From NCBI GenBank assembly GCA_944385935.1, contig CALWZC010000003.1, forward strand, positions 62,001 to 126,000: a stretch of DNA of 64,000 nt. The letters run 5' to 3'. The DNA comes from an uncultured Anaerofilum sp. (lineage in GTDB: Bacteria; Bacillota; Clostridia; Oscillospirales; Ruminococcaceae). Position numbers and translations under genes: made by a program. Below the pieces are notes generated by a model. That model was not told the DNA's origin. It saw only the letters and a program-made list of their open reading frames with translations, and ran no database searches. Positions 34,748 to 44,738 of the stretch are shown here, piece after piece; the first letter of the stretch is position 1, and each line of letters opens with the position of its first letter.

Positions 34748-36655
34748 TTATTCTTCTGGAATCACTGGGGGTGGCTCTGGTGTAGGTTGAGGTTCTTGAG
34801 TAGGAGTAGGAGCTGGTGTCACAACTGGTTTTTCGGTGGGAATAGGCTCCGGCTCCGGTTCTGATGGTGAACTGGATGTAGGCTCCGAAGAAGATGCCTC
34901 CGGAGTGGACTGAGAGGGAGAAGTATTTGAACCGGAATTAATAATTGAACTGGAGTCGCTTTGAGAAGGTGTAGTGCTTGTGCTTGTGTTGTTGGAACTG
35001 GAGTCTGGCTGTGTTGGGGGTTGTGGATTGGGGGCGGGAGCAGATGTGGCTGTCAACTGTACGGAAACAACATTATCTCCCACTGTGGCACTAATGGTAT
35101 AAGTTTGCGCAGAACTGGGAGTAAAGCTGAAATTCCTTCCAGTTTTTTGCTGTCTTCCGTCTACTTTCCAAACCACATTGTCCAAATCAATTCCTTCACC
35201 GCTGGCAGTGTAAGTGACTGTTTGACCTACTTGACATTTTGTAGAACCAGGAGAAATAGACAGCTGAGATTTTAATTTCATCACAATTGCAGGAGATGTA
35301 ACACCACCCACGGAAGCTGTAATTTGGTCACCGGGTTTTACATTTAATGTCACCTTTGCGCCAGTTGCATCGGACAAAGTTTTTCCATTTAGTTGCCAAG
35401 AAATTGTTTGGTTGCTTGCTCCACTGGAAAGTTTAGCTTCAAAGGAAACACTTTCTCCTGTGGACTTTACTTCTGTTTTGGAAGCAGTAATAGAAATGGA
35501 ACCCTTTGCCCGGAAGATAGCAGTTACTGACAGACTTGCACTGATATTCTTATCAGTACGAGTGGCGGACTGTAAACCATCGCTCCACTTTACAAATTCA
35601 TATCCATCGTTGGGCACAGCGGTAACAGTGAAGCTATTTTGTTTGTCGCTAATAGTAAATTGTTTAGAAGTTTCACCAGAAAAACCATCACCAGATAATG
35701 TGCCGTAACTTTTGCCGTCTACAATCTCTACATGATAAGAGGCTGTAGCAACAGAAGAACTATTGCTTTCTGTTTCGGGAGATTTGCGTCTATCTGGAAT
35801 ATTATCTGTATCTGGTCGCTTGTCCTCTGTGCCTGTGTAGGCATGCTCCCTCACATAAGTGAGAACATTTTTCAAAGCCTCTGATTTTAGATGAATACCA
35901 TCTGCATTTGCATACTCAGGCTTTAAATACCCATCCTCACCCTTTAGAATTTCAGTAGTGTTTAGGAATTTATAGCCTTCCTGCTGACACATATCTGCCA
36001 GTGCCTGATTATATGCATCTACAGTGCCCATAGAGATATCTGGGTAGTTATTCTTTTGGGCAACGGGATATACAGCATTCACAATAATATCTGCATAGGG
36101 ATACAATGTTTTTGCTTCGCTTAGAACTTTTTTGTATTCTGTTATAAACTCGTCTGTAGTGCGATAGGAAACATCATTGGTTCCAAAACTAAAAATCACA
36201 CGCCTTGGCTTCATTTTAGGAATGGTTTCCAGCATGGTATAGCCTTTTTCATCATTCTCAAAGTAACAACAAGCATCGGTAGAAGCACTGGATACACCAG
36301 CTCCCACCTTGGCAGATACTTGGTTTAAAGGCAATAAACCATACTGGTACAAAGCGGCTGTATTGGAATCGCCAATAAACAGAGTTTCATTGAGATACTC
36401 TTGTCCGGCATCTTCTGTTTTGGGCAAAATAGTATCCTTCAATTCTTCTTCATTCAAGGGAAAAGAGTTTACATAGCTTCCAGAACTTGCACCGGGATTG
36501 GAAGCAGATTGTTTGGAGGCAGCTAACACAGTTACAGTGATAATTGTTCCCAAAAGCACTGTAACAAACACACCTGCACAAACCGCCGAAACCTTTGCCG
36601 CTTTTTGTTCGATGGGCAACAGCTGTTTCATCCACTGTTGAATTTTATCTTTCAA
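34748..36655 (-). CDS. Membrane-anchored SGNH/GDSL hydrolase with Ig-like domains and Pro-rich tail
   Basis: 635 residues. A cytoplasmic N-terminus and one membrane helix (about 21-46) place the rest outside. The SGNH esterase domain (about 85-275) shows LFIGDSN (nucleophile S97), FSFGTND (Asn) and ADGIHLKSEAL (Asp/His), as in surface lipases and O-acetyl-glycan esterases. An InlB/Big-type repeat follows (GYEFVKWSDG), then two bacterial Ig-like modules, and a tail rich in PEPEPIPTEKP and PTPTQEPQPTPEP, close to the linker style of the GH84 and PL8 enzymes. No sorting signal is seen. It may deacetylate wall or host glycans. It starts 18 bases after the gph-like gene. Confidence 0.85.
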   Translation of the reverse strand: MKDKIQQWMKQLLPIEQKAAKVSAVCAGVFVTVLLGTIITVTVLAASKQSASNPGASSGSYVNSFPLNEEELKDTILPKTEDAGQEYLNETLFIGDSNTAALYQYGLLPLNQVSAKVGAGVSSASTDACCYFENDEKGYTMLETIPKMKPRRVIFSFGTNDVSYRTTDEFITEYKKVLSEAKTLYPYADIIVNAVYPVAQKNNYPDISMGTVDAYNQALADMCQQEGYKFLNTTEILKGEDGYLKPEYANADGIHLKSEALKNVLTYVREHAYTGTEDKRPDTDNIPDRRKSPETESNSSSVATASYHVEIVDGKSYGTLSGDGFSGETSKQFTISDKQNSFTVTAVPNDGYEFVKWSDGLQSATRTDKNISASLSVTAIFRAKGSISITASKTEVKSTGESVSFEAKLSSGASNQTISWQLNGKTLSDATGAKVTLNVKPGDQITASVGGVTSPAIVMKLKSQLSISPGSTKCQVGQTVTYTASGEGIDLDNVVWKVDGRQQKTGRNFSFTPSSAQTYTISATVGDNVVSVQLTATSAPAPNPQPPTQPDSSSNNTSTSTTPSQSDSSSIINSGSNTSPSQSTPEASSSEPTSSSPSEPEPEPIPTEKPVVTPAPTPTQEPQPTPEPPPVIPEE

Positions 36656-36673
36656 TACAAAACACCCTTTTCT

Positions 36674-37324
36674 TTACTTTGATTCTAAAATCCATCTTGC
36701 AAGGTCTAAACAATCCTTTGCCATATACTGTGGATGGAAAGGCTGCAATTCTTCTAGAGAACCATACCCATACAATACGCCCACAGCATCTACACCACAA
36801 TCTGCTGCACCAATAAGGTCTTCTTTTCTATCCCCTACCATCAGTGCCTTTTTACCATTTAGCTCTGCTCTACTAAGAACATGTTGCATCACTGCGGTTT
36901 TGGTGTCTAAAGTGGAATCATGGGATGCACCGCCTACATAGTCGAACATCTCTGCAATTCCCAAATGTTGCAAAATAGGAAGTGCCACATCTCTGGGTTT
37001 GCTGGTAGCTGTGTAAAGGAGAAAGCCTGCTTGTTTGAGCTGTTGCAACATTTCTACAACATGAGGATAAAGAGAACAAGCAAACTGACCATGTGTATGG
37101 TATCTTGCTCTGTAAATGTCAACTGCTTTTTCTATCTCGTTGGGGTCTGAAAAATGCTCTCCAAAGGTTCTGCGCAGAGGCGGGCCCAAGTAACGGGTTA
37201 AATCAACACCAGTAATATCTTTGCCCATTTGTGCAAAGGTAAACTGCATTGTATCCAAAATCCCGGGGCTGGAATGAATCAAAGTTCCATCTACATCAAA
37301 TAGAATTGCTTGATAATGTGCCAT
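36674..37324 (-). CDS. HAD phosphatase, phosphoglycolate-phosphatase/Gph type
   Basis: 216 residues. Motif I AILFDVDGTLIHSSPGI, cap region with YLGPPLRRTF, motif II TATSKP, motif III Lys in DTKTAVMQHVL, motif IV LMVGDRKEDLIGAA. The DVDGTLxxSxPGI start is typical of Gph/PGP and related 5'-nucleotidases (HAD IA). It probably clears phosphoglycolate or other small phosphates in the cytosol. AAGGAG precedes the ATG. It has its own promoter at 37402-37430 and likely heads a unit with the SGNH gene. Confidence 0.85.
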   Translation of the reverse strand: MAHYQAILFDVDGTLIHSSPGILDTMQFTFAQMGKDITGVDLTRYLGPPLRRTFGEHFSDPNEIEKAVDIYRARYHTHGQFACSLYPHVVEMLQQLKQAGFLLYTATSKPRDVALPILQHLGIAEMFDYVGGASHDSTLDTKTAVMQHVLSRAELNGKKALMVGDRKEDLIGAADCGVDAVGVLYGYGSLEELQPFHPQYMAKDCLDLARWILESK

Positions 37325-37401
37325 GTATGTTTACTCCTTTTGTTGCGAAAGCAAAAGTTGTCATTTATGCATTTTTGTGCTGTTTTGACCTTATTGTGGA
37401 T

Positions 37402-37430
37402 ATTATAGCATTTCTCATGATTGCATACAA
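37402..37430 (-). promoter_or_regulatory. Promoter of the gph-like gene
   Basis: On the minus strand TTGTAT (37425-37430) and TATAAT (37402-37407) are 17 bases apart, in the gap after dnaE. Confidence 0.65.
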
Positions 37431-37450
37431 GGTCTACTGCTTGCCAGAAT

Positions 37451-40400
37451 TTATTTCACAAAAACTTCTAAATTTTTTACTACAACATTTTCCTCTCCCA
37501 GTAATTGCTGCAATTCCAATATAAACCTTGATGTTGGATTGCACCACATAAAACGAGGCGCAGCAACCTTCTTGCCTGTATCTTCAAAAACAAAATAAAT
37601 TGGAACTGCTCCATCAAAAATGGTACACAGGCTTTTTATTTGATTCATTTGGCTGCAATCTTTGGAAGGAACTCGAAGCCAAATGCCAGCATATTTTTGT
37701 TTGTTGTCTTTTGGTGTGGTTGCAGATGTGGAACCTTGGGGGCGGTTTTTTCCGGGAACATAAATCAATTCCATTTCTGTCTCTGTGATATGAGAAATAT
37801 CTATAATTTCATCTGCTATTAGCTTGGCTGGTTCGTCCTCTTTTACAGACACTTTGCCTCGAATTAACACTACACTGTTTTCCCGTATAGAGCTTCCACC
37901 CTGTTGGAGAACTTTGGGGAACATAAGAGTTTCCATGGTTCCACTCAAGTCCTCTACTGTAACAAATGCCATGGTGGAGTTGGAACGAGTTGTTAAAAAT
38001 TTTATTTTTACAATGGCACATACAATATTAACGACTTTACCATCGTAATCTTTTCCATCTTCCCCTGTTAATTGACTAATTGTGCAACTTGCCAAACGCT
38101 GGATTTTATCACGGTATCCATTCAGAGGATGTCCACTTAGATACAACCCACTAACCTCTTTTTCCATTGTAAGAAGTTGGTCATAGTCAAACTCATCACA
38201 ATCGGGTAGATAATAATTTAAATCGCCTAGCAATGGTTCTTCATTATCTTGCATACTGGAAAACAAGTCTAACTGCCCATCCATATTTTTCCGAGCATCA
38301 TTTTCTATGCTTTTCAGCATACCTTCCAAACCTTGCAACATTGCTTTTCGGCTGGATTCTAGCTTGTCAAAAGCACCTGCTTTAATCATGCTTTCCACAG
38401 CACGGCGGTTCATTTCATTGCCCCGCAGACGCTTACAAAAATCGTAAAGATTGCGATATTCCCCGCCCTCTTTGCGCTTTTGCACAACAGATTGAATGAG
38501 ATTTTTTCCCACATTTTTTAGAGCCAGCAATCCAAAGTGAATGCTATCCCCTTCCACTGTAAAACGAGCTTCACTGGTGTTGATATCAGGTGGCAAAACA
38601 GGGATACCCATCCTCTGACACTCTGCTGTATATTCAATTACCTTATCTGTATTATCCAACACACTGGTAAGCAAAGCGGCCAAAAATTGTTTTGGGTAAT
38701 GGCATTTTAAATATGCAGTTTGGTAAGCTACATAAGCATAGCAGGCAGCATGGCTTTTGTTAAAAGCATAACTGGCAAAGCTGCTCATTTCATCGTAGAT
38801 ACTGTTTGCAACTTCCGCAGAAATACCATTTGCCACACAACCAACGCAGCCATTTTCTTCTTGTGGATTTCCATATACAAAATGCTGCCGTTCTTGCTCC
38901 ATAACATCATGCTTTTTTTTGCTCATGGCACGGCGCACCAAATCCGCTTGTCCATAAGAGAATCCAGCCAACTCCCGACAAATCTGCATAACCTGTTCTT
39001 GGTAAACAATACATCCGTTGGTGACATCCAAAATATGGGCAAGCTGGGGAGTTTTATAACGCACACCCTCTGGTTGGTGTCTATTTTTTAGGTAGGTTGG
39101 AATAGAATCCATTGGCCCCGGACGATAGAGGGAAATGAGAGCTATCAAGTCCTCAATATCTCTGGGTTTTAGTCCAACCAGAACCTGTTTCATTCCGCTA
39201 GATTCCAACTGGAACACGCCCTCGCTCTCTCCCATGCTTAACATTTGATAGGTTTCTGGGTCTGTGTATGGGATGGTTTTTATAGAAAAATCCGGTTGGG
39301 TTTTCTGTATCATTGCTTCTGCATCATGGATGACAGTTAAAGTACGCAAGCCCAAAAAATCCATTTTCAGCAGTCCCAATTCCTCTACTGTTGTCATGGG
39401 AAATTGTGTCACCGGCTGGCCGTCATTGCTTGCCAAAGGAACATATTCATCTGCCGCTTCTCGGGTAATTACCACACCTGCCGCATGGGTAGAGGCATGG
39501 CGAGGCATTCCCTCTATTTTTAGTGCAGTGTTAATCAACTCCCGCACTGTATCATCCGATTGGTATTGCTCTGCCAACTCCTTGCTTACTTCTAGGGCAC
39601 GCTTTAAGGTCATCTTCAGTTCCACAGGTACCAATTTGGCGATGGTATCTACTGTTTGATAAGGCAAGTCCATTACTCTGCCTACATCTCGAATGGCTGC
39701 CCTTGCTGCCATGGTTCCAAAGGTAACAATCTGCACCACATGGTCTGCCCCATATTTTTGGGTTACATAGTCAATTACTTCCTGACGTCGCTCATAGCAG
39801 AAGTCAATATCAAAATCCGGCATACTTACCCGTTCGGGGTTCAAAAATCGTTCAAACAACAAATGGTGTTTGATGGGGTCAATTTCTGTAATTCCCATGC
39901 AATAGGCCGCCAAACTTCCTGCGCCGCTGCCTCGGCCGGGGCCCACTGGGATGCCGTTCTTTTTTGCATAGTGTATAAAGTCATACACAATTAAATAGTA
40001 GTTGGTGTAGCCCATCCGCTGGATAACATCAATTTCATAATCCAATCTTTGACGCAATTCGGTAGAAATTTCATCACCGTAGTTTTGGTGTAGCCCTTCT
40101 TCACAAATTTGTTTAAAGTAGGCTAAATTGTCCATTCCATTGGGGGCTTCAAAATATGGCAATTTTGTTACACCAAATTCAAAGTCAAAATTGCACTTCT
40201 CTGCAATTTTCACAGTGTTTTCGCAAGCATCCTGAGCAAAAGAGAATAGGTGATACATTTCTCCTGTGGTTTTGACAAAAAACTCATCGGTTTCAAATTC
40301 CATTTTGTCTGGGTCTGCCAAAGTTTTTCCTGTTTGGATACAGATAAGCACACTTTGCATTTTGCTGTCTTCTCTGGTGAGATAGTGTGCATCATTGGTA

Positions 40401-41017
40401 GCCACCAATGGGATATTGGTTTCCCGTGCTAGCTGGACTAATTGGAACAAAACCTGTTTTTGCTCCTCTAATCCATGGTTTTGTAGTTCAATGTAGAAAT
40501 TACCATCTCCAAAAAGCTGCTGATACCAAAGAGCAACATCCTTGGCCTTTTGGTAATCCCCTGCTAGCAATGCCTGTGGAATTTCTCCAGCAAGACAGGC
40601 AGAAAGACAAATCAACCCCTCATGGTGTTGCTGCAACAATTCCTTGTCAATGCGTGGTTTATTGTAAAATCCATCAATAAATCCTTTGCTTACAAGTTTG
40701 ATAAGATTCTTGTAGCCTACTTCATTTTTACACAAAAGAACTAAGTGATGGTAGCCATCTATTCTATTTACTTTGTCAAAGCGACTACGTGTAGCTACAT
40801 AAACTTCACAACCAATAATGGGCTTAATACCCGCTTTTTTTGCTGCTTTATAAAAATCCACACAACCATACATTACCCCATGGTCGGTAATGGCAACGGC
40901 AGACTGTCCTAGTTCTTTTAGACGGTCAAACAAACGGTCAATACGACAAGCACCATCCAAAAGGCTATATTCTGTATGAAGATGCAAGTGTACAAAATCA
41001 CGAGTCTTGTTGTTCAT
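37451..41017 (-). CDS. dnaE: DNA polymerase III alpha subunit
   Basis: About 1,188 residues, the replicative polymerase of the DnaE type. The N-terminal PHP domain begins VHLHLHTEYSLLDGACRI and includes AITDHGVMYG and GCEVYV. The polymerase core has GPGRGSGAGSLAAYCMGIT and the catalytic triad segment MPDFDIDFCYERR (near 400), plus EGVFQLESSGMK and the helix-hairpin-helix region. An OB-fold with VKIKFLTTRSNSTMAFVTVEDL and a C-terminal tail follow. The start is the ATG at 41017 (AGAAAGGAG upstream), inside the end of whiA, so they are coupled. Firmicutes also have PolC, not seen here. Confidence 0.97.
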   Translation of the reverse strand: MNNKTRDFVHLHLHTEYSLLDGACRIDRLFDRLKELGQSAVAITDHGVMYGCVDFYKAAKKAGIKPIIGCEVYVATRSRFDKVNRIDGYHHLVLLCKNEVGYKNLIKLVSKGFIDGFYNKPRIDKELLQQHHEGLICLSACLAGEIPQALLAGDYQKAKDVALWYQQLFGDGNFYIELQNHGLEEQKQVLFQLVQLARETNIPLVATNDAHYLTREDSKMQSVLICIQTGKTLADPDKMEFETDEFFVKTTGEMYHLFSFAQDACENTVKIAEKCNFDFEFGVTKLPYFEAPNGMDNLAYFKQICEEGLHQNYGDEISTELRQRLDYEIDVIQRMGYTNYYLIVYDFIHYAKKNGIPVGPGRGSGAGSLAAYCMGITEIDPIKHHLLFERFLNPERVSMPDFDIDFCYERRQEVIDYVTQKYGADHVVQIVTFGTMAARAAIRDVGRVMDLPYQTVDTIAKLVPVELKMTLKRALEVSKELAEQYQSDDTVRELINTALKIEGMPRHASTHAAGVVITREAADEYVPLASNDGQPVTQFPMTTVEELGLLKMDFLGLRTLTVIHDAEAMIQKTQPDFSIKTIPYTDPETYQMLSMGESEGVFQLESSGMKQVLVGLKPRDIEDLIALISLYRPGPMDSIPTYLKNRHQPEGVRYKTPQLAHILDVTNGCIVYQEQVMQICRELAGFSYGQADLVRRAMSKKKHDVMEQERQHFVYGNPQEENGCVGCVANGISAEVANSIYDEMSSFASYAFNKSHAACYAYVAYQTAYLKCHYPKQFLAALLTSVLDNTDKVIEYTAECQRMGIPVLPPDINTSEARFTVEGDSIHFGLLALKNVGKNLIQSVVQKRKEGGEYRNLYDFCKRLRGNEMNRRAVESMIKAGAFDKLESSRKAMLQGLEGMLKSIENDARKNMDGQLDLFSSMQDNEEPLLGDLNYYLPDCDEFDYDQLLTMEKEVSGLYLSGHPLNGYRDKIQRLASCTISQLTGEDGKDYDGKVVNIVCAIVKIKFLTTRSNSTMAFVTVEDLSGTMETLMFPKVLQQGGSSIRENSVVLIRGKVSVKEDEPAKLIADEIIDISHITETEMELIYVPGKNRPQGSTSATTPKDNKQKYAGIWLRVPSKDCSQMNQIKSLCTIFDGAVPIYFVFEDTGKKVAAPRFMWCNPTSRFILELQQLLGEENVVVKNLEVFVK

Positions 41018-41924
41018 GACTGCTCCTTTCTTGTAATGTTGCTGCAATGCTTTCCAATTTTCTCAAACGGTGGTTCAATCCTGATTTACTAATGGGAGGT
41101 TGAAATTTTTCTGCCAACTGGGACAAAGACAAATCCGGCCATTGCAGGCGCAAATCTCCAGCATAGCGCAAAGAGTCGCTTTGCAATTCCCACACACCAC
41201 TTTGTTGCAAATAGCGAATAGCTTGTATACTTTTTAAATTTGCAGCAACGGTTTTATCAATATTTGCGGTTTCACAATTTGTAATGCGGTTCGCCTTATT
41301 GCGAATATCTCGATATACCTTTACATTCATCAATTCCAGACTGGAACTGGTTGCACCCATCAATGTGAGTAAATCTTCAATTTTTTCGCTGGCCTTTATG
41401 TAGATGACTGCTGTTCCCTTGCGCAAGGTTCGTTTTGGCGAAAATTCATGTTCTGCTAAAATTCCCTCTAAATCTTTTGCCAACATTTGCCTTGAAGATG
41501 TAAACTCTAAATGATAATCCTTGTTAGGGTCGCTCATGGTTCCACTGCACAAAAACGCCGCACCTAGAAATGCTCCAGTGCAGCGAGAACAGCAGATGTT
41601 TTTGCTGTTTATACGAAAACAGATTCCTTCTTCCAAACCAAATAGATTTTTTAGCTTTTGCATTTCTTCGGGGTTGGAAATTTCAAATTCATAGGCAGGG
41701 CTGGACGCACTTCCTTTTTGATGGATATGCCCTTCCACTCCAATTTGTCCAAACACCCACTGTGCATATTCTGCAATGCAAAGCTGTTCTGTATAGAGAA
41801 GCAATCCTTTTTCGTCAAAATTTCTGGCAAAGCAGGCGATTCCATAGGCTGCTGCATGTCGGCAGCAACTGCGTTGTAGCCGATGTGCCACAATTTCTTG
41901 TTTTACCTCACCGGAAAAACTCAT
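40998..41924 (-). CDS. whiA: DNA-binding protein WhiA
   Basis: 308 residues. The start MSFSGEVKQEIV and the CCRHAAAYGIACFA segment open a LAGLIDADG-like fold that has lost the nuclease residues. YRDIRNKANRITNCETANIDKT is the family hallmark. A C-terminal helix-turn-helix (LSQLAEKFQPPISKSGLNHRLRKLE) binds DNA. In Gram-positives WhiA influences division and chromosome segregation, and sporulation in Actinobacteria. AAAGGAG precedes the ATG. It follows rapZ by 36 bases and overlaps dnaE by 20. The usual yvcK gene between rapZ and whiA is missing. Confidence 0.96.
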   Translation of the reverse strand: MSFSGEVKQEIVAHRLQRSCCRHAAAYGIACFARNFDEKGLLLYTEQLCIAEYAQWVFGQIGVEGHIHQKGSASSPAYEFEISNPEEMQKLKNLFGLEEGICFRINSKNICCSRCTGAFLGAAFLCSGTMSDPNKDYHLEFTSSRQMLAKDLEGILAEHEFSPKRTLRKGTAVIYIKASEKIEDLLTLMGATSSSLELMNVKVYRDIRNKANRITNCETANIDKTVAANLKSIQAIRYLQQSGVWELQSDSLRYAGDLRLQWPDLSLSQLAEKFQPPISKSGLNHRLRKLESIAATLQERSSHEQQDS

Positions 41925-41960
41925 TTCACTTTTACTCCTTTGTATGGGGGTGTTGTTCCC

Positions 41961-42824
41961 TTAATTTTTTCGGTGAATATCCCGATGTTGTATTGTTGGT
42001 TCATATCCTTGCTGACGGCAAAATGCACCAATTTTTCTGGCAAATGTAATGGAGCGATGTTTGCCACCAGTGCAACCAACTGCAATAGTTAGCTGACTTT
42101 TGCCTTCTCGAACATATAAGGGCAGGGAAAATTCCAGTAAAGACAAAATATGCTTGAGTAATTGTTGGGATTCTTCAAAGCTCATTACATACTCTACCAC
42201 AGGTTCATCCATTCCTGTTTTATCTTTTAGCTCTGGAATATAAAAAGGATTTGGCAGACACCGCACATCTAAAACGATATCTGCCTCCTTTGGTTGGCCA
42301 AATTTAAAGCCAAATGACATGATATTCAATGCCATGCCTTGATTATGGTGGGATAAAAACAATCCAACCAATCTTTCTCGCAACTGTGCTGTGGAAAGTA
42401 AAGAGGTATCTACAATATAATCCGCCTTTTCAAACAAAGGGCTCATAATTTGGCGTTCTTGCTGTACTGCTTGCTGTGTACTACAATCAAAAACATGGCT
42501 TAGGGGATGGCGGCGGCGTGTTTCTTGATAGCGGCGCACTAACACATCATCGCTGGCATCCAAAAATAGCACCCGAAAGGCCATTTTCTTTTGGGAAAGT
42601 TGTTCCAGTGCTTCCTCCAATCCCTCAGCAGAACGGCATCCTCTGGAGTCCAATACCATGGCCACTTTCCCCAGTTCCATCTGTTTTGCCAGTGTCAATG
42701 CTGCAAAATCCGCCAACAGTCCAGCGGGAATATTATCAATGCAAAAGTATCCAATATCCTCCAGTGCATGAACCGCCAAAGACTTTCCAGCCCCAGAAAT
42801 TCCTGTTACAATTAACAGCTCCAT
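41961..42824 (-). CDS. rapZ: RapZ/YvcJ-family nucleotide-binding protein (RNase adapter)
   Basis: 287 residues. Walker A is GISGAGKS (8-15), followed by ALEDIGYFCIDNIPAGLL, FLDASDDVLVRRYQETRRRHPL and the C-terminal SFGFKFGQPKEADIVLDVRCLPNP. The strongly conserved VGCTGGKHRSI is near the end. In E. coli RapZ controls glucosamine-6-phosphate synthase through a small RNA and RNase E. In Bacillus YvcJ affects competence and binds UDP-sugars. It sits between murB and whiA, matching the conserved Firmicutes cluster. The cluster position hints at sensing of cell-wall precursors. Confidence 0.96.
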   Translation of the reverse strand: MELLIVTGISGAGKSLAVHALEDIGYFCIDNIPAGLLADFAALTLAKQMELGKVAMVLDSRGCRSAEGLEEALEQLSQKKMAFRVLFLDASDDVLVRRYQETRRRHPLSHVFDCSTQQAVQQERQIMSPLFEKADYIVDTSLLSTAQLRERLVGLFLSHHNQGMALNIMSFGFKFGQPKEADIVLDVRCLPNPFYIPELKDKTGMDEPVVEYVMSFEESQQLLKHILSLLEFSLPLYVREGKSQLTIAVGCTGGKHRSITFARKIGAFCRQQGYEPTIQHRDIHRKN

Positions 42825-42858
42825 GTTTTTTACACTCTTTTCTTTCCATCCTTACAGA

Positions 42859-43776
42859 TTATTTTACTACTCGGATTTCTTTTTCCAATACAAACCCTGT
42901 TTTTTCCTTGACGATAGCAGACACATCATCTGCCACAGCCAAAACATCTTTGCAGGTTGCTCCACCCAGATTGACAATGAAACCTGCATGTTTTTCGCTG
43001 ATAGCGGCACCACCCACCTGATAGCCCTTTAGCCCACACTGGTCAATCAATGCGGAAGCATAGGCACCTTGGGGGCGTTTAAAGGCACTTCCTGCGCTGG
43101 GCTTATCTAGGGGTTGCTTTTCCCTGCGGCGGGACATATAGTCCTGCATTTGTGATAGAATGGTGTCTTTATCCCCTTGATGGAGGGTAAATTCTACCTC
43201 TAAAATTGCCCATTTATTTTTTTCAAAGCAACTGGTGCGGTATCCCAGCTCCAACTCAGGCAAAGTAAGATGATGGATGTTGCCTTCCATATCCACACAA
43301 GATGCACCAGAAACAATACAGGACATATCCCCACCATAGGCACCAGCATTCATATACAATCCGCCACCTACACTTCCGGGAATTCCATAAGCAAACTCCA
43401 TTCCAGATAAGCCTGCTTTTTGAGCCTCTACACAAACTTGCTGCAAGGATGCTCCCGCTTGGGCATACACTTGATTGCCTTTTATCCGAATGTGGCACAG
43501 GTCTTTTCCCAAATGCACAACCACACCATGGAAACCTTCATCAGCAAACAAAACATTAGAGCCTTTTCCTAAAAAATAGTAGGGCATTTTTGATTGATGA
43601 ATCAAAGCAATGGCCTTGCACAACTGTTCTGGAGAAGTAATCTCCACAAACAGGCTGGCATTTCCGCCAATCTTAAAGGTGGTATGTTGGCAAAGGGGTT
43701 CTTGTTCCAATACAGTGATAGTTTCAGCTTCCAGTTGTTTTTTTAATTCTTGAACCATGTTGTTCTCTTTTCTCAT
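42859..43776 (-). CDS. murB: UDP-N-acetylenolpyruvoylglucosamine reductase
   Basis: 305 residues; an FAD enzyme that reduces UDP-GlcNAc-enolpyruvate to UDP-MurNAc in peptidoglycan synthesis. Motifs: HTTFKIGG near the start, YYFLGKGSNVLF, AGASLQQV, EFAYGIPGSVGGGLYMNAGAYGG for FAD, the active-site Ser in GSAFKRP, and GYQVGGAAISEKHAGFIVN with a conserved Glu near the end. The ATG at 43776 overlaps the glk stop as ATGA. A second ATG at 43758, after AAAAGAGAA, is also possible. The gene is coupled to glk upstream and followed by rapZ. Confidence 0.96.
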   Translation of the reverse strand: MRKENNMVQELKKQLEAETITVLEQEPLCQHTTFKIGGNASLFVEITSPEQLCKAIALIHQSKMPYYFLGKGSNVLFADEGFHGVVVHLGKDLCHIRIKGNQVYAQAGASLQQVCVEAQKAGLSGMEFAYGIPGSVGGGLYMNAGAYGGDMSCIVSGASCVDMEGNIHHLTLPELELGYRTSCFEKNKWAILEVEFTLHQGDKDTILSQMQDYMSRRREKQPLDKPSAGSAFKRPQGAYASALIDQCGLKGYQVGGAAISEKHAGFIVNLGGATCKDVLAVADDVSAIVKEKTGFVLEKEIRVVK

Positions 43777-44738
43777 TGATTTTGCATTCCCAAACTGGCA
43801 GCACCAACAATTCCTGCGTCATTGTTTAGCTTTGCAGTAACAATTTTGGTACGTCGGTCGCCATTACGGGCATATTCTTCTTTATCTACATATTCACGAA
43901 TGGGCCCCAGCAAAGCCTCTCCCTGCTTGGAAACTCCTCCACCAATGCAAAGTATTTCTGGCTGGAAAATATTGATTACGCTGGTAATGCCACAAGCTAC
44001 ATACTCTAAAAATGTATGTACAAGCTGGGTAGCCAATGGGTCTCCTGCATGCATAGCATCAAAAGCGGTTTTGGCATTTACCTTATTGATATCACCATCC
44101 ACCAGCTTCCACATCATGTTTTCTGGATGCTGTTCCATGGCTGCACGGGTATCTTCTGCCAATGCTCTGGAGGAGGCGTATTTCTCCCAACATCCTTTTC
44201 TACCACACATACAAGGACGACCATCTTTTACAATAACCAGATGGCCCAACTCTGCTCCTGCATAGTTAAAACCGGAAAAAATCTTGCCATTGATAATAAT
44301 ACCACTGCCAATGCCAGTGCCCAAAGTAATAACCACTGCATACTGAGCACCTTTTGCCCCACCGTCAATGTATTCACCATAGGCGGCAGCATTTGCGTCA
44401 TTTTCAATGTACACTTTGCATCCTAGAATTTTTTCCATATTCTCCTGCAAAGGCCAGTTATTATAGCCAAAATTTGCATTAAACTCTACAACACCTGTCT
44501 TTGTGTTGACACTTCCCGGTGTGCCTATACCAACCCATTGAATATCTTTGGTAATATCTAAATTTTTATCCTTACAAATTTGCAAACAGAGATTTGCGAT
44601 GGATTGTTCTATCTCCTCAGAAGGGCGTGGAAGGTTTGTGTCACAGCCTACTTTATACTCAATTTTATATTCTTCATTTACCAAGCCAGCGGAAATAGTG
44701 GTTCCGCCAAGGTCCACCCCGATTGTATACTTACTCAT
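43773..44738 (-). CDS. glk: ROK-family glucokinase
   Basis: 321 residues; phosphorylates glucose with ATP. ATP loop GVDLGGTTISAGLV at the start, substrate motif IENDANAAAYGE with the catalytic Asp, LGTGIGSGIIINGKI, and the ROK metal-binding AELGHLVIVKDGRPCMCGRKGCWEKYAS (His plus three cysteines for zinc). GGGVSKQG is near the end. GGAGGAG precedes the ATG, which lies inside the last codons of the PHP gene. Being in one operon with hprK it links glucose entry with catabolite control, since free glucose released by glycosidases needs this enzyme. Confidence 0.95.
   Translation of the reverse strand: MSKYTIGVDLGGTTISAGLVNEEYKIEYKVGCDTNLPRPSEEIEQSIANLCLQICKDKNLDITKDIQWVGIGTPGSVNTKTGVVEFNANFGYNNWPLQENMEKILGCKVYIENDANAAAYGEYIDGGAKGAQYAVVITLGTGIGSGIIINGKIFSGFNYAGAELGHLVIVKDGRPCMCGRKGCWEKYASSRALAEDTRAAMEQHPENMMWKLVDGDINKVNAKTAFDAMHAGDPLATQLVHTFLEYVACGITSVINIFQPEILCIGGGVSKQGEALLGPIREYVDKEEYARNGDRRTKIVTAKLNNDAGIVGAASLGMQNQ

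Noticed and set aside
40998-41924. whiA as a homing endonuclease because of its LAGLIDADG-like fold
   Set aside because: The WhiA hallmark region and C-terminal helix-turn-helix are present and the operon context fits WhiA. The family has lost nuclease activity.
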